In this document: positions 60,969 to 64,000 of the stretch, one piece after another
Layout: each line of letters opens with the position of its first letter
Numbering within the stretch: the stretch's first letter is position 1
Assembly: GCA_963749145.1 (NCBI GenBank)
Contig: CAVVLN010000002.1
Coordinates: 62,001-126,000 of the forward strand
Direction: 5' to 3'
Origin: JASHPR01 sp963749145
GTDB taxonomy: Bacteria; Actinomycetota; Actinomycetes; Streptosporangiales; Streptosporangiaceae
DNA length: 64,000 nt
Made by a program: the position numbers and the translations under genes
The notes under the pieces: generated by a model
Told to the model about the DNA's origin: nothing
The model's input: the letters and a program-made list of their open reading frames with translations, nothing else
Database searches by the model: none

Positions 60969-61282
60969 CATGCCCTCCGTTGGCGTTCCTGGACATAGGC
61001 GCTGGCCAGGCGCCATACGTCATCCCCCATGGGATACATCACGACTAAGACCGGCAGCCTTCTGCGGGTTCGGACCATCACATAGAGCCGAGTCCCACGA
61101 TGATCAACGACGTACCGGCCGACTCTAGGAGGCGGGGACTTGATCAGGATGGCGATCTCACCGGGATCGAGGCCATGTTTGGACCGGATCTTGTCGGCGA
61201 TTGCCTGACTGACGAGCGCTTCGGCGACCCAGACGACTCTCGGCGCTGTCCTCAGTCTCCTCGGCACGGCCAAGCCCACCAC
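60968..61282 (-). CDS. Small basic protein, first of an overlapping pair (possible toxin)
   Basis: About 104 residues; start probably GTG 61282, with TTG or GTG shortly after as alternatives. The second half, RYVVDHRGTRLYVMVRTRRR, is a basic beta-rich stretch of the kind found in RelE/ParE-like toxins. It is followed by the charged gene at 60762, with which it overlaps. The assignment as a toxin-antitoxin pair is inference from architecture only. Confidence 0.5.
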   Translation of the reverse strand: MVGLAVPRRLRTAPRVVWVAEALVSQAIADKIRSKHGLDPGEIAILIKSPPPRVGRYVVDHRGTRLYVMVRTRRRLPVLVVMYPMGDDVWRLASAYVQERQRRA

Positions 61283-61302
61283 CTATCCCACAGATCTGGC
61301 TG

Positions 61303-61344
61303 TCCGGTGTGCCGTGACGTGCGGTACGGTCACGGCACACCGGA
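61303..61344. promoter_or_regulatory. Perfect 16-bp inverted repeat
   Basis: TCCGGTGTGCCGTGAC (61303-61318) and GTCACGGCACACCGGA (61329-61344) around a 10-nt centre. It lies upstream of the small overlapping pair and downstream of the VOC gene on the minus strand. It could end VOC transcription or act as operator of the pair. Confidence 0.6.
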
Positions 61345-61518
61345 CCCGTCCTGGCCGCCAGCGTGCCGTGCGGGCCATCCCGCGCCCGGGGCTGCTCGTG
61401 AATACGAAAAAGCGGGTTATAGACCGCTCAAAGGTACAACCACGGTGCGGGATGGGCCGGTTGTCAGGCGGTGGCCGGCTCGCCGGGCGTGGCGGCCGCC
61501 TGCCGGGCGGTGGCCCGG

Positions 61519-62304
61519 TTACGGGGTGACGCTGGTGATCACGGCGAAGGAGGCCCCGGCCGGGTCGGCGAGCGAGGCGGTCCGGCCCACGCCCGGGATG
61601 TCCATGGCCGGCGCGGCCACGGTGCCGCCGTGCGCGGCGGCCGCCGCCACCGCCGCGTCGCAGTCGGCCACCTCGAAGTAGGGCTGCCAGCGAACCGTGA
61701 ATCCCGCGGCCGCCATCTCCGGGGCCAGCGGCATGATCCCGCCCTGGCTGCTGTTCTCGTCGCCGGCCTCGGGCTGGATCACGGTGTAGGTGAAGTCGCC
61801 CATCGGCATGTCCTGGGTCTGCCAGCCGAACACGGCCCGGTAGAACGCGACGGCCCCGGCCGGATCGGTCGTGTGCAGTTCGGTCCAGCACAGCATGCCC
61901 GGGTCGTTGACCGCGTCCAGGCCCCTGGTCTCGCCAGGCTGCCAGACCGCGAACGGCGCGCCGGCCGGGTCGGTGAACTGGGCCATCCGGCCCTGCGTGA
62001 ACACGTCGAACGGGTCGGCCCTGACCTCGCCGCCCGCCCGCTTGACCACGTCGGCCGCGGCGTTCGCGTCCGTGGTGTCGAAATAGAGCGTCCAGGACGG
62101 CGCCGCGCCCGGCTCCATCAGCGGGCCGGCGGCGGCGACCGTCTTCCCGTTCAGCGTGAACATGCCGTAGCCGCCCGCGTCCGGGCCGGCCGACTGGAAC
62201 TCCCAGCCGAACACCGCCCGGTAGAACGCGGCGGCCGCGTCTACGTCAGGTACCGCGAGGTCCACCCAGTTGGGCGCCCCGGGAACGTAGCTGGTCGTCA
62301 GCAT
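61519..62304 (-). CDS. Double VOC-domain (glyoxalase-like) protein
   Basis: 261 residues with two vicinal-oxygen-chelate domains. The first starts WVDLAVPDVDAAAAFYRAVF, the second CWTELHTTDPAGAVAFYRAV; both end with the DPAGAPFAVW / DPAGASFAVI edge strand. This is the usual layout of actinobacterial CalC/glyoxalase-like resistance or lyase proteins of unknown substrate. ATG 62304 follows GGGGGAG. Confidence 0.85.
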   Translation of the reverse strand: MLTTSYVPGAPNWVDLAVPDVDAAAAFYRAVFGWEFQSAGPDAGGYGMFTLNGKTVAAAGPLMEPGAAPSWTLYFDTTDANAAADVVKRAGGEVRADPFDVFTQGRMAQFTDPAGAPFAVWQPGETRGLDAVNDPGMLCWTELHTTDPAGAVAFYRAVFGWQTQDMPMGDFTYTVIQPEAGDENSSQGGIMPLAPEMAAAGFTVRWQPYFEVADCDAAVAAAAAHGGTVAAPAMDIPGVGRTASLADPAGASFAVITSVTP

Positions 62305-62701
62305 GGCGTGATCTCCCCCAAGAGGTCGCGTTGCGGGCGGCCGCGTCGGCGTAGGCGCCGGGCCGCCCCGGTCGGAACCACCCTCGCACCAGGCACTGAC
62401 AATCCGGTGAAGCGCGGGTGGAGCGGGGGTGTGGTATGAGAATGCAGGTGACTGGCCGGTAACATGGCCTGGCCATGGCGGTCTGAGTGTGGTGGCGTGC
62501 TCCTCGGCTGCACGCCGAGCCGGTTGACCAATCTGCGGACCGCTCGCATGGCGGACATGGGCCTGACGATGCGTGTCACGCAGTGGCTCGGGAAGCCTGC
62601 CGCCGATTTCATTCACGCCGCTCGCTGGTGACCGTAGCTCACCGACTGAGCCCGCTTTGCGCCGAGGTTAGCTTGGGCGGACACCCGGCTGCGCGGCCCG
62701 G
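62305..62701. other. Mostly non-coding stretch with one regulator remnant
   Basis: About 400 bp. Apart from the short C-terminal regulator fragment at 62497-62631 nothing was recognised. The ends should hold the promoter of the VOC gene (minus strand). Confidence 0.5.
62497..62631 (+). pseudogene. C-terminal remnant of an XRE-type regulator
   Basis: A short frame ends MGLTMRVTQWLGKPAADF then IHAARW and TGA (62629-62631). This reads like the last part of an HTH regulator of the XRE type, but no helix-turn-helix is left upstream. Probably a degraded gene; a 44-codon product starting at GTG 62497 cannot be excluded. Confidence 0.35.
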
Positions 62702-62953
62702 CTACGGGAGACGGGCGACGTGATCGATCTGGACTACCCGCTGTTCTTCGTCGATCGTGTAGAAGACGCGGTACCGGCCGGCCCGCAGGCGCCGCAGGTC
62801 CGGCGACCCGTAAGCGAACGATTCCGGTGGCCGCGGCTCGTCGGCGAGCCGGCTAACGCTCTCCCAGAGTGCAGCGACACCAGTGGGATCGTCGCGGAGG
62901 AAGCCCGCTGCCAGGTCGAGAGCCCGGATCTCCCAGTTGACCTGGTAGCTCAC
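62702..62953 (-). CDS. RelE/ParE-family toxin
   Basis: 83 residues. The C-terminal pattern LRRLRAGRYRVFYTIDEEQR then VVQIDHVARLP is the classic RelE end with basic residues and the Arg/Tyr pair. RelE toxins cut mRNA on the ribosome. GTG 62953 overlaps the antitoxin stop (GTGA, 62950-62953). Confidence 0.87.
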   Translation of the reverse strand: MSYQVNWEIRALDLAAGFLRDDPTGVAALWESVSRLADEPRPPESFAYGSPDLRRLRAGRYRVFYTIDEEQRVVQIDHVARLP

Positions 62954-63195
62954 CGGGAAAGCATGCCCAGGCGGCGGCCCGCTTCCTCATGGGAGACGTA
63001 GCGGATGGTCCCAGCGTCCCGGCGGGCGAGGTACTCGGTCCAGGCAGCGTCGAACTCTTCGTTGACCCGCTGCTCTTCCGCAGCCTGGCGCAGTTGCTGG
63101 TACTCCGCAATGGGCACCACCACCGCTACCACCGCGCCCCCATGGTGGATAACGTCGTGGGTGTCGCTGGCGGGCGGTTCGCTCATGAAGGTCAT
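62950..63195 (-). CDS. Phd/YefM-like antitoxin, short N-terminus
   Basis: About 81 residues from ATG 63195 (ATG 63186 is an alternative). The middle reads THDVIHHGGAVVAVVVPIAE, the second half of the Phd fold, and the C-terminal VNEEFDAAWTEYLARRDAGT is the toxin-binding tail. The usual N-terminal SEAR-type DNA-binding helix is missing or diverged, so self-regulation may be altered. It is paired with the RelE-type toxin downstream. Confidence 0.7.
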   Translation of the reverse strand: MTFMSEPPASDTHDVIHHGGAVVAVVVPIAEYQQLRQAAEEQRVNEEFDAAWTEYLARRDAGTIRYVSHEEAGRRLGMLSR

Positions 63196-63385
63196 GGTAA
63201 CGACGCTGGCCGACAGCCGGGAGCCACAACACGGCGGACCGGACCGGATGGCCACGCAGAACGATCCTCATAGCTTGACCTGACTGGAGGGGCGCCGCGC
63301 TGCCGCACGGCGCTGGTCGATCCCTCCTACCGCGACCAGGCCTGGCCCATGCGCGACGAGGTCTGCGCGCTCCGCCCGCCCGCGG

Positions 63386-63739
63386 TCAGTCCTCTAGCTC
63401 GCCCAGGAACGGGCGTACCTCGACCGGGAGCGTCGTCGCGCGCGCGAGCTTTCGCCCCCACTCGAGCGCTTCATCGAGGCTGGCCGCCTTGATGATGGTC
63501 AAGCCGCCGATGTGCTCCTTGCCCTCCACATACGGTCCGTCCGTCATGGGCACGTCGTCCGGGCGAGGATGAGCCACCGTCGCGGTGCCCGGCGCGTGCA
63601 GGCCGCCCGAGAACACCCACGCCCCCGCTGAACGCAGCTCCTCGTCCACCGCGCGGACATCGCGCATGATCTCGGCTAGCACGTCGGCCGGCGGCGGGTC
63701 GCCGTCGGGCTGGTAGATGCTGAGCAGGTACTGCTTCAT
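63386..63739 (-). CDS. YCII-related (DGPF-domain) protein
   Basis: 117 residues: KQYLLSIYQPDGDPPPADV at the start, MTDGPYVEGKEHIGGLTIIK (the DGPF-type motif, here DGPY) and ALEWGRKLARATTLPVEVRP at the end. Such proteins often sit beside ECF sigma factors; none is visible within the window on this side. ATG 63739 has a GGGAG site. Function unknown. Confidence 0.85.
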   Translation of the reverse strand: MKQYLLSIYQPDGDPPPADVLAEIMRDVRAVDEELRSAGAWVFSGGLHAPGTATVAHPRPDDVPMTDGPYVEGKEHIGGLTIIKAASLDEALEWGRKLARATTLPVEVRPFLGELED

Positions 63740-63838
63740 CGTGGACTCCCTTCTGTCGGGAGAAAGCTCTTCGGCCAGGCACGCGGTGCGCATCCTCCCC
63801 GCATCCTCCCGAAGCCCGGCCGGTGAGGCTCGCTCACG

Positions 63839-64000
63839 TTAGCCCCTCGCCGGCTCGTAGGTGGCGATCAGCACGCCGGTGGCCGTTGTGGCGCTGCCGG
63901 TCAGCCGCAGCGACACCGGCACGCCCCCGGGGAACAGCCGTCGTCCGGTGCCGAGCACGAGCGGGTGGATCATCAGCAAGTACTCGTCGATCAGGTTCGC
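63839..64000 (-). CDS. Dihydrofolate-reductase-family (RibD C-terminal) protein, partial
   Basis: Only the last 53 codons are inside the window: ANLIDEYLLMIHPLVLGTGR then RLFPGGVPVSLRLTGSATTA, ending at TAA (63841-63839). This is the typical end of RibD-C/DHFR-like reductases. The gene starts beyond the right edge. The YCII gene lies 100 bp downstream. Confidence 0.8.
   Translation of the reverse strand, partial: ANLIDEYLLMIHPLVLGTGRRLFPGGVPVSLRLTGSATTATGVLIATYEPARG

Overview
The window is about 72% GC on inspection and reads as the chromosome of a high-GC actinomycete. Signs of this are the Methyltransf_19 (DUF574) methyltransferase at the left edge, many GTG and leaderless starts, dense ATGA overlaps, and a KdpD/KdpE potassium system with an actinobacterial small-ORF/kdpF leader. 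Streptosporangiales or a relative is a guess, not a call. No rRNA, tRNA, CRISPR array or complete insertion sequence was seen.

1-23.5 kb: a catabolic supercluster. It holds an acyl-CoA dehydrogenase, an FAD amine-oxidase-type enzyme, a cupin, a PYROXD2-like oxidoreductase, an ADP-forming acyl-CoA synthetase, a TetR regulator, a complete PotABCD-type ABC importer, a class III aminotransferase, an AMP-forming acyl-CoA synthetase, a LysR regulator, an agmatinase-family hydrolase and an MFS transporter. Four near-identical palindromes (GACTGAA-NN-TTCAGTC, one with a single mismatch) lie in front of four transcription units spread over 15 kb. One lies beside the tetR gene, so they look like one local regulon for uptake and breakdown of a polyamine-like or other amino compound. 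A VapBC-type toxin-antitoxin pair and a secreted G1 (glutamic) peptidase are inserted at 3.8-5.6 kb.

23.5-36.5 kb: a membrane protein with an alpha/beta-hydrolase-like part, a tyrosine-phosphatase-like protein (3' frameshift), an OsmC protein, a methyltransferase, and a tightly overlapping operon of an ECF sigma factor, a membrane protein, an ABC ATPase, an ABC permease and a second membrane protein. Then come a short helical protein, a PrmC-like methyltransferase with NVPY in place of NPPY, remnants of an ABC transporter, a DinB-like protein, a LOG-family protein and an Lrp/AsnC regulator.

36.5-51 kb: potassium. A KimA/YdaO-like APC permease, small membrane proteins, an internally deleted kdpD remnant, an adenylate kinase, and the full kdp locus. 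On the minus strand the kdp order is small ORF, kdpF, kdpA, kdpB, kdpC, kdpE copy 1, kdpD, kdpE copy 2.

51-64 kb: a secreted peptidoglycan-binding protein, a putative exopolysaccharide module (lipoprotein and HlyD-type adaptor divergent from a membrane GT2 synthase), a two-component system, a secreted beta-propeller protein, a HAD phosphatase, two small toxin-antitoxin-like pairs, a double VOC-domain protein, a YCII protein and, cut by the right edge, a dihydrofolate-reductase-family protein.

Two features cut across the window. Several genes have a TANNNT box 6-8 nt before the start codon (leaderless transcripts). Several genes show single-base frame breaks in GC-rich or repetitive stretches, which may be real pseudogenes or indel errors in the assembly. 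Tandem repeats of 21-48 bp are common between genes.
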